From Hofstenia miamia (Eukaryota > Xenacoelomorpha > Acoela): a stretch of 64,000 nt of DNA. Under the pieces are notes generated by a model. It did not search any database. It saw nothing but the letters and a program-made list of their open reading frames with translations, and had not been told where the DNA came from. Position numbers and translations under genes: made by a program. This document shows, piece by piece, positions 11,906 to 25,900 of this stretch; the stretch's first letter is position 1, and the number at the start of each line of letters is the position of its first letter. The stretch covers positions 1,170,115 to 1,234,114 of the forward strand of contig SCFE01000007.1 in NCBI GenBank assembly GCA_004352715.1. The letters run 5' to 3'.

Positions 11906-14716
11906 TATAACTGATAACATATGTTTCCATATGATTTTCATTATGATTATTAGGTTTTCAAATTACCTCAAAGAATTGCAGTTGTTGCATCCAATCTGAA
12001 AATAATATTCCAAAAAAATTTTTATCTTGAATGCACAGCAGAATTTCACATTCTCTTCATAATACTGGGGACAACTACAGTTTTTCCAGTCTAAATATCC
12101 GAAATGTGCATTCATTTATCCAAATTATGAATGCAAATATCCGAACTGTACATAAAATTATCTGATTTGTATTTATGCTTAGCTTAGTTGAATTATGGAT
12201 CTTAGTTATAGTTTGCTAAAAGGTCTCCAGGTAGGCTTAGGTCTTAAATGTACACATTTGTATACACTTGCATTTTTTACATAGCTTTAGATTTTGTTTG
12301 TCAATGTTTAATAATTGACTTAGTTAAAACAAATTGTATGGAAGATGTTGGTGAAATTGAAGTACAAGAGTGGATCCAGGGGATAATTTGTGTGAATTAC
12401 CACCCTCCATTTTCCATTCACAAAAACTAAATCTCACGTTGGGAGCTATTTAAAAATGTATACCAGCTTGGTTATTGCTCATTAATAATGCACTTTACCC
12501 ATGTACCAACTAGTGGATATTAAATGTCACTAATTTATGAAGTACTATTGGCCAATGGAGCAATCAGGTTCTGTGGAAGAAAAGACCATCCGCTTATGTA
12601 CCTGTCTGCACTTCTTCAAAATATATGGAGAGTACAGCAGTTTCTTTATGAAAATAATAATTGCAATGGCGCATTGCATGTCTATCTGTGTTGTAATTCA
12701 AAATAAAAAAAGTCTGTTTTGTGCAAAATATGTACACAAATCTTTGAATATTTCTAGAAATTAGGGTATGTTAAACTTAACATAGTCAAAAAATTTTTTG
12801 GCCAAAAATGCATTGCAAAATGTGCTTGGTCATGTAAAGGCGATCTACTTATAATGATTGTAAAATTAAACAAAGTCTAAAACATTATATTACATTCAAG
12901 TTAGATTTTTAGGTCTAAATAAAACTTATATCCACTACTTTTGAAAATGCTTACTAAAATTGTTGAACACAGATTTTACGAAAATTTTTAGCAAAGAATG
13001 TTCATTTTTTGTTGAAAAGTATACATATTAATATTTTTATGTGCCAGCAACACTTTAGAATATGTTTTAGGCAATACAGTGTCAATTTAACGTCTTTTTA
13101 ATGTTAAAAAGAAGTTTATTTCAAAGATATATTGTGATAGTGTTGTCTAAATCTTTATACTCATGATATTAATGTTTATGAACAATTTGGCACCAAGATG
13201 AAGGGCAGGTATTGTTTTGCTTAGTTTAATGCAAATGAGTTATAACCCTTTTACTAGAGTTTGTAAATGCACAAGGCAAATATTTTGCTGTTAGCTTAGA
13301 GCCTGATTTGTTTATGTAAAAGGCTCTCTATCTATAATTACAATTGTAGAGCTTAATTTGCTACAATTACAAACATGTCCTTCTCACTTGGAAAAGTTAT
13401 CCTATTGTGTAAATTTATGAAGGTCATTCAACTGGCCAGGCATCTTTTTAAGGAAAGTTAGATAACTTACACACTAGAAAGTAACTATAATTTAATGAAT
13501 TACTTTCATTTTACAATGACATTAATTATTTAATAGTAAAATTAAATATTTTTCAATAAAAGTGAATGAAAAATGAGAAAGGTGATTGCAATAAAATACA
13601 ATTTATGAATAGTTGTAATTTCAGGTAATATTAAGTAGTTTAACAATAAAACTAATATACTTGTATTTCTCTTATATATCAATAATAATTCAATTAACAA
13701 TATTGTTATCACAACTTAACATCTTTATTGCTGCATTTATATAGAAGTGAAGTTTTTCAAAATGTAAAGCTTATAACAAAAAATTCAAGAAGAAATAAAG
13801 TACAATTATCTTTGTAAAGATTTATATTGTGTATTGAAAGTATTGTTTATATTGAAAGTACAAAATTATGATATCAATAGTGTAATACTCAATACATGCT
13901 TGCATACTTTACTGCAATTGCCACCATGCCATGTTTTTGTTTGAAGGACTTTCTCTAGATTTGTGGTGATGTGGTCCCACACAATAAATTACATAATTTT
14001 TCTAGGGTAACTCATCTCATCATCAATGAAATAGTTGATTAAAATATTTTTGTCTCTTAACTTTAAGTCAATGTTTAGCTTTAAGCTTGTTATTCTAATC
14101 TTAGAATCTAGTTAATTTGTTAATTAGTTGTTGTAATTAGCAAAAAACAATTGCTTTGTTTTGTATATGCAAGATGTAGTTTAAGTAAACATTTAGTTTA
14201 CTTAATGTCTTACAAAACTAAGAGATTACATATTGTAGAGTCACTCAGGGCACCCCTTTTTAATTTTTCTTTAATTATTTTGGCACTCAGGAATTAGTGT
14301 TATGTTATTCTGACGTCATAAATTGTGATTCATTGCTATCAATTTGTATCAATTTCTTTTAATCAATTTGTAGATTTTGAGAGTAGTTATTTGATCAATT
14401 TATTATTTGTCCCCTCAATTTGAACTCACATGTAATTGCTCATTTAAATTTTGCAAGGGAACTCCTATGCAAGTTGTAAATGTTAAGCAGGTAATAATTT
14501 ATGACACTTGTAATAAATACTGGAGCAACTTGTAGAAAATGCAGAATATAATTCGTCTTACTCCAATAATGTTTGGTCTTTTTCACTTTATTTTTTTGTC
14601 ATGGATTTTAGTATTATAATTTTTACTTAAGATCCAGCAACAATTTGGGGGAAAACTGCACTGGGTTTAGGGCAACAAATAGCTCCTTAACAGTGACATC
14701 CCAAATTGTGGTCACT
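11906..14716. other. Non-coding stretch
   Basis: Very A+T-rich DNA. Short frames near 12250-12760 overlap in different phases, have no recognisable motif and look like chance. No element boundaries were found. Confidence 0.5.
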
Positions 14717-14910
14717 TTAGGTTACAGTTAGGCATTCCAGCAACATAGTCCAAATTTCATCAATTCCAAATGCAATAACACATTGACGGGGAAATTTCCT
14801 CACAGCTCTCTTGTGTGTTGTATATACATCACTTGTTGCTAGAAAGTTTTTCACAGTTTGCAGGGTAATTTTCGGAAATTTCAATTTAGCTTTATGATAT
14901 AGTTCATTAA
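14717..14910 (-). pseudogene. Polinton/Maverick-type integrase fragment, interrupted by piggyBac
   Basis: On the minus strand, codons starting at the TTAA (14907-14910) read NELYHKAKLKFPKITLQTVK, then YTTHKRAVRKF and IDEIW. This is the N-terminal zinc-free linker and start of the catalytic core of the integrase family found in Polintons and related animal elements. That region usually has LY..AK..FP.IT...V..WL, Y..HK and then D.IW..DL. The first catalytic Asp-Leu step is already degraded (IWTMLLECL) and no downstream core follows. The 5' side is cut by the piggyBac insertion at 14911. The first residues of the apparent 83-codon frame (14911-14968) belong to the piggyBac end, not to this gene. 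Confidence 0.6.
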
Positions 14911-17760
14911 CCCATTTTGTACTTGCGGTGAGTATACTCATCTGCAAAAATATTGCACACTGCACCAACTACGAATGATTTTATTAACAAATAGATGTAT
15001 TATCAAATAGTATTAGTCTATGTGTTACAGCCCGCAATTTGCATCTGAGCATATGTAATTCCCTCCTTATTGATTTAGTTATTTCGTACAGGATTATCAT
15101 ATTCAAGTATGCCGTGCAAAAGGTAAGTCTATATTATAGTTTACAGAGGCTTTTACAATTTGTGCTCATTGTTGCTAAATTTCAACATGCTGTGTGTTTA
15201 CAAGTATGATGTATATACCAATTTTGAATTAGTGATGCTGTAAAGAAAGCAATTTTCATATTGGTGAGTATACTCACCGCTAGTATGCTAGGCTATAAAA
15301 CTATATTTTATGTATTGCATTTTTCAATCACATTTCTAAATAGTATTTCATTAACAGAGTTGAATAAGAGTCAAAGCTAAATGAATACATTGCTTAAACT
15401 ACAAACTAAATAGGTAATATATTATAATAATGTGTGTGTGTGTGTGTGTGTGTATCTATGTATGTGTTTTGCTCAGTCAAAAGAAGTCGGTAAATGTTCG
15501 TGTCTCCGATTGCGTTTTGTTGTTGAAAATATAAATAATGCACTATTTTTGCAAGAAATAAATATTATTATTATGCTTGATGAAAAATATTAGTCAAAAT
15601 GAAGTGTTTTCCTTTGTCACCTATAAATAAATTTTTTTTTCAGTTCACAAAACACTCATATTGCAATTTATAATTGTGTAATTATGTGTTGTATTTATTG
15701 AAGCTGCAACAAAAATACTACTAGGGCCTCAATTTCATGTTTCTAATTTTGATATTGATTTAACAATAGGAAATACATCCCTGTTGAAGAAGCCATTGAA
15801 CGTTGGGAAGATACAGACTTTTGGGAAGATATCAACCTCTATATTGAGCCACCAGAAACTAATGCTGGCAGTGATGGCGATAGTGCTGACGAGGATAATG
15901 GTGGCAGCATAGACAACCTTAACCGCAATCTTTTGAGAACCCACTCTGAAGTGGCTGAAGTGAAGTTATCTAGCAAACAACAAAATTGCAATGAAAGCAG
16001 TGATGATGACAATTCTGAACTTGCTACATCTGCAACACAAAAAATGAAGAAACAGAAGATTCAACAATGGCATGTTGGTGATTTAGAATTTGAAGTAGAA
16101 GATTTCATGCCTATTATCTATAAAAGTAATGAGACTCCTACAGAGTTTTTTTTAACATTTTTGGGATGATCAGCTGTTAAAAAAAGTTTGTGAACAATCT
16201 AAGCTTTATGCTGCATTGTCTGGCAATCCTACATTTTCTGTCACCATTCAGGAGATGAAATTATTTTTGGCCGTTCTTATTCTCAGTGGTTATTCTGTTT
16301 TGCCAAGTCGAAAAGATTATTGGAGTAGTGAACCTGACATGCATAATTCAGCTGTAGCTAATGCTATTAGGCGTGATAGATTCCTAGAAATCTTCAGATA
16401 TTTACATTTTACTGACAACTTTATACCAGTTGAGAATGATAAATATTGGAAAATTCGATCCCTATCTAGCTACTTGAAAAAAAAATTTATTCTTAACTTT
16501 ATCCCTGTTCAAGATGTTAGCTATGATGAAGCAATGATCAAATACTATGGTCGACATGGTTGTAAACAGTTTATTTGAGGGAAACCCCTTAGGTTTGGGT
16601 ACAAAGCGTGGTGCATTGCTTCCCATGATGGATACCTTATTAGTTTTGATCTCTACCAAGGAAAATCTCTTACTAATTGCTCTGATTACCAAAGTTTAGT
16701 TGGTAAACCTAGTGCTCCCCTCCTTGTGCTTCTTGATGAACTGATAAAGGAAAGGAAAGATTTAAAGGCTTACCATTTAGATTTTATCATGACAATTTGT
16801 TTACATCTACCAACCTATTAGATGAACTTCATTCCTGGGACTATGGCTCAACTGGAACAATTCACAGTGACAGGGTTCCCAATAGTTGCCAGTTTCCATC
16901 AAAACGTGATGTTGATAAAAAACCCCGTGGTTTTTACACGCATAATGTTCGCAGTGATGGTAACTTGCTTGTATTTCGATGGAAAGATAATGGCACTGTC
17001 TCTATGATGACAAATTCGCATAAGATGTTCCCAATCTCTTCCTGTAAACGATATTCTCGCAAAGAAAGTCGAACAGTAACTATTGCACAACCAAATCCCA
17101 TAAAGGCCTACAACAAATGGATGGGTGGGGTAGATTTTGTTGACAGGAATGTTGCAAATTATAGGATTGGAATATGAGGAAAGAAGTGGTGGTTTCCACT
17201 TTTTTCATGGTTACTTGATGTCAGTATACTCAATGTATGGTACATTTACCAAAAAAGAAATACTAAAATAAGTCAACTAGATTTCCGACGGCAAATTGTT
17301 CTTATTTATCTAAAGCAGTATGGAACATCGTCTGGAATTGGTGGTCGACCATCCTTGTTCAAAGCAACTAATTGCTGAGTCAGTGATGCTCTTCATTTTG
17401 ATGGTGAAAACCAATTGATTCGCATTACTGATGGCAAGAAGTTGAAAAATTGTGCAGGTGTACAATGCAAGTCAAAATGTATTACACAATGTGAAAAGTG
17501 CAATGTTGGCTTATGTACTAAGTGCTTTTATGATTTTCATGTTAAAAAATAGTATAAATTTTTTAAAAGACCTTTTGTAAGTTTCATACAAAAATATCTA
17601 TTATTGTACTGGCGTTGAGTATACTCACCTAATTAAAAATTTCATTGATTCTTTAAAAAAATTAAATATTCCTATAATTGTGGTGAAAACCTTGTTTAGC
17701 CAAATAGCAGTTACCAACAACATAAAAAATGCAAAAATAAAAAAACCCTTCCAAAATGGG
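14911..17760 (+). mobile_element. piggyBac element, complete ends, 2850 bp, TTAA target duplication
   Basis: The element begins TTAA|CCCATTTTG (TTAA at 14907-14910) and ends CAAAATGGG|TTAA (TTAA at 17761-17764). A short CCC...GGG terminal inverted repeat with a duplicated TTAA is diagnostic of piggyBac. A 14-16 bp palindromic box of the form GGTGAGTATACTCACC lies subterminally at about 14927-14941 and 17613-17627, with a perfect copy inside the intron at about 15264-15279. By analogy with the subterminal repeats of piggyBac these may be transposase-binding sites (inference). The element contains a decayed transposase gene and sits inside a Polinton integrase relic. Confidence 0.92.
15109..17552 (+). 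pseudogene. piggyBac transposase (PGBD-like), intron-containing and inactivated
   Basis: A 14-nt first exon (15109-15122, MPCK plus two bases) ends in a GTAAGT donor. It joins in phase to exon 2 at 15770 (acceptor AATAG), giving R-KYIPVEEAIE, then an acidic Ser/Asp-rich N-terminus. The core follows: YDEAMIKYYGRHG (first Asp block), YHDNLFTST (second Asp) and WMGGVDFVDRN (third Asp). The C-terminal cysteine-rich domain is at 17450-17550 (C..C...C...C..C....C..C...H). It is dead: a 1-bp frameshift near 16160, another near 16750-16790, and in-frame TGA at 16576-16578, 17175-17177 and 17376-17378. All three TGA codons stand where piggyBac relatives have, or plausibly had, arginine (for example FI*GKP). 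The family assignment is firm; the intron is inferred from matching phase. Confidence 0.9.
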
Positions 17761-17764
17761 TTAA

Positions 17765-20700
17765 TACTTGAGACACAAATTAGCACCTTGGCTAGTAAGA
17801 ATGGCTTCAGTGTGATGACATGTGAATTGGTCACTGATGGAAGTCTGTTCTCTATGGAATTTCTGTTTGTCTCAAATGAATTAGTGAACCACCAATGCTT
17901 TTTTTCTTGTTGGAATGTGGGTCACTCTCTACAATGGTAAACTTTGCAACCTTTGATCTTAACTCTTGAGTTTCCTAGTACCACTTGAGTAGCCAGAGCT
18001 CCCCATGATTCTACAATATTTTATACAGCCTCTCAACCAAACTCAGGAACACAAAAAAGTTTACTTTTACTAATTAAATATGACTAATAAACGTTGTTTA
18101 TGTTTATCCAAAAGCCAGGTCTCATTATGTAAAGGATGAAGATTTCAAAAGCTTAAATTTTATTTTCATTTAATAAATAACTGTGCATAGGATTTAAGAA
18201 CAACAACAGATAAAATGCATTTATTTCAGATATTTCCTTTTCTGCAAATAATAATATTTCAGTTGTTGTCAACTTTTTGAAGTTATGCACCCACTATTGA
18301 TGATTACCACTACACATGAAATAATGTAGTTTTGCATAAATGAATTAGAGGTTTTGTAGGTGCTCATTTCCTGAATTTGTGTAGAATATGTGTAGGAGTT
18401 TTCCTAGAATAATAACTATTTTATTTAGTCCCATCAATTAGGGCCTGAGTTTCCAGAGAGACCTGACTCCAAAGAAGCATTCCCATTATATTCAAAACTT
18501 GATAGATAGAGCTTTAGTTTATAAATCATCACAATAATTCTTTTCTTCATTCCAGTAATTTTCTCAAGAAGTTAGCTGCCATGGTTGAGAGGTTAGCACA
18601 TGTAAAGCCCATGTAACAAAAACAAAGTCTGCACAACAACATAAATTTTAGTTTCATGCACTTTAATAAATGTTTAGTCTATCTAAATGAGTATAAGCCT
18701 TCAACTTGTTATTTCTAATTTTAAAAATTGCCATTACTTAACCCTACTTAGCAAGAAATAGAAAGTTTATCACATATTGTTGTTGTGTAAGAATTCATCA
18801 TTTAACACTTATCATCAAAACTAAATCATGAACTTGACTAAAAATCAACTTGAAAATACTGTAAAAAATAAACTATTTTAAATTTCTATTGCTTTATCAA
18901 TTGTAAATACCTAATTTTGGGTTTGAAAACTCAGGATTATTGTAAAATAAATATTTTTGTACCATAGAAAACTCAAAATAAGAAAGAACTCTATCAAACT
19001 TGGAATTTTCTTTAAAAATACTTGAACTTATACTTGAACCAAATAGCTCAAAGTTGACTCTAAAAACCCTTCTTGCATCTATCTTAATTAATATAACAAA
19101 AATAAAATAAGATCATGTAAATAGGACTTAATTCTAAATGTAGAATTAAACAAAACACTATGGAGTAGCATTGTAGTCATACAAAAGACATTTAAAAATG
19201 ATAAATATCAACAGAATATACAATATAATCATGTAACCTAGATACCAAATAAGTTTGGTAATAGCTAAGAGTAAACTATTTCATTCAATCAGAAATAGTA
19301 AAGAGGTTAAAGTGGAAAATTTAATATTACTAAAGTGGGAACAGTAGAATAGTTGTTACTAAACCACTACTAATTATAAGATTAGGATGACAAGCATACT
19401 GCTAAACAACTGGTTATTGATATAAATTAGGGTGTGATAAACCATAATGATCTGAACAAATGTTGTTGTTCAGAAATTGTTGTTATCATGATGAACACTG
19501 CCTGTACTGCTCACACACACACATTGCATGCATCTTAATGAATAATGGATTTTAAAGGGTTAAGGGACAAACAACTAAAATAAACAATTAATGGAAATAT
19601 TGTGATATTTTATAATTGTTAATGTTGTGATGATGAAGTAGAACTTACATAGAGTTGAGTTTTTCTAGTAAAAAAGATTGTATGAGAAAATATGTAGTAT
19701 GAAGTGAATACATAACTAAGTAAACCACTTAATTTTGGAGATGAACATTCAGTGGCATCAACAACTTGGTTACCTCAGCCAGAACCAACAGAATAGGATA
19801 AATGAATACATGATGAATTAATATGTGCACTCGTGCATAGAATAACATTGCATAGTCAATACACCCATGAAGAAATTCAAGGACAATGCATGAAGTCATT
19901 ATGCCTGTACTTATCTAGAAAGTTTGGTCAAGTGAATTTTGCAAATCCAATTTAAATGCGGTAAGATGAATATTATTGCACCTTACAATACCTTATCAAT
20001 TTGAAATACAAATTAGTAATTTTCATAATTCTGTAATATAATAAGTGTTAAGAAGGTAATTTTTATGGTTGCTAAAACATCCAATCGAAAAATGGCAAGT
20101 CGTATTTTGGAGAACCTGTTTCACTGTAGTAATAACATGCCTTGAATGCTTGAATTTGAAAATTTTAATTGATTTGAGTAAGAATGTATTATTGTATTTA
20201 AAAAATATTTCATTATCAAGTGGAGCAAAATATTGTAGCCACTGCTGCCTTTAGAATTACATTTTAAAATTTATGTTTTCTATTTTCTTGGCTTGATTAT
20301 GAAAATTGCAGCTCCTGAAATTGTAATAGTAAATTTTTGGGTTTGTGCTACATTAATTTCATTTGAGTAATGCGATTTACATAATTAACCAAATTCGTAG
20401 CACGTATATATTTAAAGAACAATAGCTTAGTAAAATTGGAATTCATAAAAAATTTATCAATTAAATAAATTGCAAGATATAAAAGTGTATTTTTGCGATT
20501 CTATACATTTTTAGTTTAAATCAAGTCCTTACCCTAGGTGCAATTTCCAAATACATTGTTGTAAAAATATAAATATATTAATTTCGATTATTCAATGTGT
20601 TTTACTCGTATTATAACAAGTAATATATGCGCTTTGTTGAGTACATAATTTATTGAAGAAGTTTTTGCATATAAACAGAGAATATTTGATTACATTTTTA

Positions 20701-22975
20701 TGAAAATTTAAATCATTGTTAAAAATTTTTTCATCGAGTACATAAATCATAAATTATAGTAACTTTTCGAATGATTACATTTCTCTCATGCCTCTTTGAT
20801 GGGTTTGAAACAATTTTATTACAGTAAAACTTTAATTTTAGACGGTTTATATGTATATAAATATATTCTTATAGATGGCACTTTTAGTAAATTATAGATA
20901 GCGCTTTGTACATAAACTTTTTCATGACGATTTGTACATATTTAGATTGCCACATTATCTAAAATTATCTGAATTGAATCAATCTCCTTAGGCATTTGCA
21001 CCTCTGTGAGGAAAATGTTAATTACAACACATTTAAATTTCAAAACGAGATATTTCATTAAGTCTACTTGTTGAGCAAAACATAATTGAAGAACCCGTTA
21101 ATTGACAAATTGCTAAATCGATTACTTTAGAATTGTGTGAAGATAAACTACATGCTGTTTGGTGCAAAACACGTGAAATGAGCTGCTTTTGATTATTGCT
21201 TTATGAAGAAACCGTTAACCGACACTACATAAGCAAAGATACAAACGTAAACTAAAAAAAGCGATTTTTCGTTTGGAATCAATTTGCACAAAATGGGTAC
21301 TACAATGCTTCAATTATAAAAGGCCCTATGTTGAGTCCCATATGCATGTTCAATAAGTATGAATATATATAACTATATACGCCATACTTAATGCATATAA
21401 CGCTTTGAGTAAATTTATTTAAATTTTGAGTAACAATTGCATATCAACAGGCCATGCTAATTACAGGAGATACTGTACATCCGCACTATTCAAAATATAT
21501 TTATAACAATATTAGCGGAATGTATATTTATGCATTAAAAATTTATGCGACGCAATCATGCTAGATATAAATTTGTTGCACTAATCGGTAAATAAAATGG
21601 GGAAATAAATACAAACCGGGAGAAGAAATTCTCTGACAATGCAACGCAGTTGCAAAGTATAAAAGTTCCAATTTAAAATTTTCTCTTAAAATGTATAGAT
21701 TTGCATACATATTCTCTTATATCTTTTAATTTGTTAAATAATGGTTAATTATTTTATAAATTTCAAGTTTTCTTTGCTAGTGTCGTGTGTTACCGCGTGC
21801 TACGAATTTGGTTAATTATGTAGTTATCTGTCTATATCTATTATTTTTAAACTTTTTACGTATGTTATTGTATTTCGCATCGTTTTTACCCTTCACCAAC
21901 TTACAATTGGCTTTTTGTAAATATCAATATTTCCGTATTTTTTAGAAATTGGGCCGCCAAAAACTGTAAATATATAATTTCCGAAAAAAATTGTTTTTAG
22001 TGAAACTATTTGAATTAAGAAATTCGTCTAGAGCACACAATTCGATCAAATCATTTGAAACAGAAGACTGTTCGATATTTTGCCACCAGACTATTTCAAA
22101 ATTTAAACTTAGCTTGGCCAGCCTAGTTTACTCGGAAAGTAATAACTGAAAATATGTTTACATTATATAAAGCCAGCTTTAGAACAAATGTTCTGTTCCA
22201 TGACTTTGAACATATTTTGTGTAGTTGACAACCTTGTTTTCATATACAATGCAAACTGCAAATGTTTGTAGTTCACAATTGTGGCTTGAATAGTTAAATT
22301 AACAAACGGCTTGTCACTAGAAAAGCGGGAACTTATCGAAAATTCTCTAAGAAGATATTGTAAGCCACGCTATACAGTAATCAGATCAAGACACATGAGA
22401 TTAAATAGTAATGGACAGCCAGTGAGTTATTTTAAGGCATTTATATTAGCTAGGTAATATGAACATTAGAAATTATTGAATCAATAAGACAATGTTACCT
22501 TTTTGGAAACAATGCACCGTATGAATTTTCCATTGCATTGTTGAATTAGCACAATTATTGAAGACAATCTAAATATATATCAAACGCTAATAAACTATAA
22601 ATTTAATAGCGTATTGAAAGTAAGAGATAGTTTTGTATTACCGCATTTAATATAACCTGATGAAGCAAATTTTAGTGTGCGAAATGCGTTGTTAAATGTA
22701 TGTTTTGTTTTGCATTCCTATATATCCGTCAAAATTTCAAAAATGTGATAGAGAATGTTTCTCAACTTTTCAACTATCTTTTTTTCATTTTATGGATTTC
22801 AGCGTATTGCTCACTTTCTCCTAAAATGTATTATTTAATTTAATTGCATCATAACTTTGTGTTGTAAAGAAGTAGTAGCTAAACTTACTGAGTTTCTGTT
22901 ATGCCTCAAGTTTATTAATGCTAAGTTAAATAAAAATGTTATGACTAACTTTTTGTGTTAACTTCTTTATTTTAG
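17765..22975. other. Long non-coding stretch upstream of POLD2
   Basis: About 5.2 kb with stops in all frames. Short frames, such as 17680-17940, 20069-20254 and their minus-strand partners, show no known motif. A weak tRNA-like string (GGTTGAGAGGTTAGC) lies near 18583. POLD2 must have at least one upstream non-coding exon and its promoter here, because its first coding exon opens with a splice acceptor, but I could not place them. Confidence 0.45.
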
Positions 22976-22976
22976 A

Positions 22977-25900
22977 ATGGTTGAATCGGATCCGGAATTC
23001 ATTAAGCGTGCCACTGTTGCATTTGTTAATGATTCAAAACGATTCTGCACAATTAATCGTAATTTTACACGCCAATATGCTTCTTTATATGACAAACGAC
23101 TTGAAACAATTCGACCTCTCATAATGCGATCAATGCGGTTAGTTCTTTTGATAATATATTCCAAAATTGGTAAGTTATTGGCTGTTAAGTCTATGAATGC
23201 ATACAGTCAATTACAAAATTCCTTGAAAAATTACTAATTTTAAATTCAAATGGTTACCAAATATGTTCATGTTTTATTGGTCATGTTAAAATACTAATAT
23301 TTGGTATTTGATAGCAATCACTACCGTAGATTAGATGGGGCCATGTCAGTCCACCACTTTACACAGAACATGATGGCCCGACGTTTTACGTTTTTACACT
23401 ACATAATAATTACGTTTTGTGTATATTAATATGCAAAATATAAAAAACAGATATCCATAGCGCAGGAATGTTTTATACTTGTAACACCAGAATTACACAA
23501 ATGTTTGTTTTCTTTGTCGGGTGACCAAGATGACTATTAGATTCAGGAAATTGATATTTTTAAAGTGAAGAGTATTAAGGCGAAACCCGAATTTTTAAAA
23601 AATTGCTCTGAACTCTGGGGTATCCGGTATACTTGAATCCAACGGTAAAAATATAAAATGCAAACAGGATATGTTCATCATTTCTTTTGGCAAATAAAAC
23701 CGAATTGAAGCTGTTTTGTTCAAAAGTTTAATGAAAAATACGTTTTTAGCAAAAAGTAAATATAGTTGTGTCAGGATCACATTGTTAGATTTAAAATAAT
23801 ATTTTAGCGATGTATTTATTTATTAATATTTTTGAATATATACCTCTTTTTAGAAGACCACATCAATACTTTGTTTAAAATCACTGATATTTAGTATTAA
23901 CGATTTTTCAAAATATATTAAGAATTAATCATTTTTAAATGCTAATTATATTGTATAAAAATTAGAATTGAAATGATTACAAATATATGAAGATGATTTT
24001 CAAAAGAATAAATGTGATGTTATCAATGTTGGTCGATTTAAATCATTTGATTTAAATCATTGAGTTAAATCGGATTTAAATCAAAGCGCTTTATTAGTTC
24101 AATTATTGATTTAAATCAAGTATTCTAATTGTTTTGAAGTCATTGCCTTAATATTGGATTGAATTGGCAAGCTCTGAATTTAATGTTTTGAATGTTTTTT
24201 ATATTCAGGTTATTTAAAATTGATTAAATTATTGTATTTCAAAAATAGTATCAAAAGGAATTCTAATATTCACTACCTTAGAAGATTGTGTGGGTAAAAT
24301 TGAAATATAGATAAAAAATCCAATTTAAATAAAAAATCCGATTTTTTTGATTTTTATAATTTAAATCGAATTTTTTCCAACACTGGTTGTTACACACATA
24401 AATAAAGTTTAATCGTCTAAAGAGGATGTTACACTGGAGATTTTTGTCCAAAATGTCAGGATTTTTGTGTGCTACACTGTTTAAGCCTTTGTCAAGATTT
24501 TCCATCAGACGATTAAATATTTCGAATTTCACAGAAAGGATGTACAGCTCGAGGAAATTTTACGAATACATACATTTTATGAGAAACTACTGTTAATTTA
24601 CGTGCATTCTGAAAGTATTGCGAAGGTTTATTTCCAATCAAGTATGTGTAACCTATCTAATCAAATTGCATAATGCGCGCGTTTCTATTGGATTTGATAA
24701 TGGCGGTAGATATGGCAACTACGGCCATCGGCGAATGGATTATTATTTGCTTTGTCTGTTTGACCCTAGTCGTACACTGCCGAAATTAAAATATAATCAA
24801 CATATTTGGTTTTACTTAGTTTGCCATATACTGCAATAAAGTAAAGTAAACCAAAGAATTAAAATATATATTTATTATTTCAATTACAATAAGAAATATT
24901 TGAATATCGCAGCCAATGTAAATTAATTTGGCTGCTGTGATCAAGGAGTAACTAATAACAGGACATTACATTGAAAATCACATTTAAGACTTAAGGACTG
25001 CCTCAATACTTTATATTTCCTTTTCAAAATGATATTTTTCATACACACAATGAAATGTATAACATTCAGTTGTATTTTAATTCCAAAATACATGTAATAA
25101 CTACATCAGTATTGTAATGCAAAATCTTTATGTATCAGATGAAAAGATTAAATTATTTAATGAGCTATATAGGCTGCTAAATACACCCGGACTACCAAAC
25201 ATTTTTTGTATAAGTTACCACTGAGTTTATTCACATCTAAAATAATGGCTGTAGTTAGCTTAAAATATTAGCATCAATTCTTAAATGATTCATTAACAAG
25301 TTAACATTTGTAAATCTGTTTATACCCGCCCAAATTGTGAGTCACAATACACATATTTGACTACAATAATAGTTAATCACGACACATTACGGGTTGAAAT
25401 AATTTTGTATTCACATATTCACCATAACCTGTAGAGATTTCTCAATTATTAGTATATGTAGTTGACGTCTACTTAATTTAAGTAGTTCCGAAAAAAAATT
25501 ATTTTCAAAATATGTTTGAAGTGGTATGCGGATTTTTGTCCAAACTTTTGTCAGGATTTTTTAGTGCTACATTGCGACTTTTTTTAAACAAAAATCTTGA
25601 CAAACATCGTTAGTGTGTAGCACCCCTTAAGATATTAGAATTTGAATAACTCAGATTTTGTAATATTTTTAACAAACTTACGTATATTAATATGAACATC
25701 AAAGTAAAAAATAAAAAATTAATTGTTAATCGGTTTTTTTCATTACTGATGCCTACAGCCTGCATATATATATATATATATATTTTTAATATGCGGAGAC
25801 GCCTTTGCCTGAGATATATATTTTAATTTAAATTTACTTTCTATTTGTTTAAAATCTCTTTGAATATTGCTAATCTTTAAGGTTAAATGTGTCATTAAAT

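Noticed and set aside
12248-12764. Three short overlapping + strand frames
   Set aside because: Different phases, no motif, no splice context; chance frames.
18575-18625. tRNA-like string GGTTGAGAGGTTAGC
   Set aside because: Resembles an A-box but no acceptor, anticodon or T stems can be paired; at most a decayed tRNA-derived repeat.
24278-24532. 84-codon minus-strand frame in POLD2 intron 1
   Set aside because: Composed of the hAT MITE end and a second repeat; no protein family.
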